Shown here piece by piece: positions 4,971 through 5,056 of a DNA stretch of 5,056 nucleotides. The DNA comes from Bog-756 sp049521915 (lineage in GTDB: Bacteria > Actinomycetota > Acidimicrobiia > Acidimicrobiales > RAAP-2). The stretch covers positions 1 to 5,056 of the forward strand of contig JBEKOI010000290.1 in the NCBI GenBank assembly GCA_049521915.1, given 5' to 3'. How positions within the stretch are numbered: position 1 is the stretch's first letter; each line of letters opens with the position of its first letter. Position numbers and translations under genes: made by a program. The notes beneath the pieces were generated by a model, which saw only the letters and a program-made list of their open reading frames with translations, ran no database searches and had not been told where the DNA came from.

Positions 4971-5042
4971 TACTCGACCGGATAACTGCGATCACTGGAG
5001 GAGAGCGTTCGGCGAGCCGCAGTGTGTGGGACGATTCAACTC

Positions 5043-5056
5043 ATGTCCATTGATCA
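5043..5056 (+). CDS. Possible start of a downstream gene (first codons only)
   Basis: An ATG at 5043 begins M-S-I-D and runs off the window. There is no SD at the usual distance; GGAGGAGAG at 4997-5005 is about 37 bases away, too far. The sequence before it is only weakly like a -10 element. An in-frame GTG at 5022 is an alternative start. The product cannot be judged. Confidence 0.2.

Noticed and set aside
1..5056. CRISPR array, tRNA, rRNA or insertion sequence
   Set aside because: No regularly spaced repeats, cloverleaf-like segments, transposase motifs or paired terminal repeats flanking a gene were seen on either strand.

Overview
The window is GC-rich, with GTG starts, strong purine Shine-Dalgarno (SD) sequences and at least one probable leaderless start. 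It carries a protein of the mycothiol-dependent maleylpyruvate isomerase / DinB-like family, which is abundant in mycothiol-making bacteria. Together these point to an actinobacterium; the genus cannot be named. The mixture of short unrelated genes, a toxin-antitoxin pair and broken gene pieces looks like an accessory or decaying chromosomal segment rather than a conserved operon.

Left part (1-740): on the minus strand, running off the left edge, is a piece of a GyrA/ParC-type topoisomerase subunit. It has no usable start and follows an in-frame stop, so it reads as a remnant. On the plus strand at 361-588 is a short open frame with a textbook lipoprotein signal peptide. Its frame stays open past one TAG as far as a TAA at 688-690, so the gene may be broken by a nonsense codon.

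Middle (741-2377, plus strand): three genes, each with its own SD. They are a 220-residue MDMPI/DinB-like metalloenzyme (741-1403), a 97-residue protein with a CPAC/CPTC zinc-ribbon-like pair (1730-2023) and an 87-residue ferredoxin-like alpha/beta-barrel protein (2114-2377). A 326-base gene-free gap separates the first two, so they are probably not one operon.

Right-middle (2435-3096, minus strand): a complete VapBC/FitAB-type toxin-antitoxin module, convergent with the preceding gene. The antitoxin (ribbon-helix-helix) comes first and overlaps the PIN-domain toxin by GTGA. Two 8-mers nine bases apart lie just upstream of the antitoxin and are a good candidate for its autoregulatory operator.

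Right part (3097-5056): a 558-base gene-free region holds a strong hairpin and a short tandem repeat. A 413-residue MFS exporter of the EntS/MFS_3 type (3655-4896, plus strand) follows, apparently leaderless. Downstream are two mutually exclusive hairpins and possibly the first codons of another gene at the right edge.

I see no clearly new multi-gene system. The items most worth checking are the topoisomerase remnant, the interrupted lipoprotein frame, the vapBC operator repeats and the structured element at 3246-3315.
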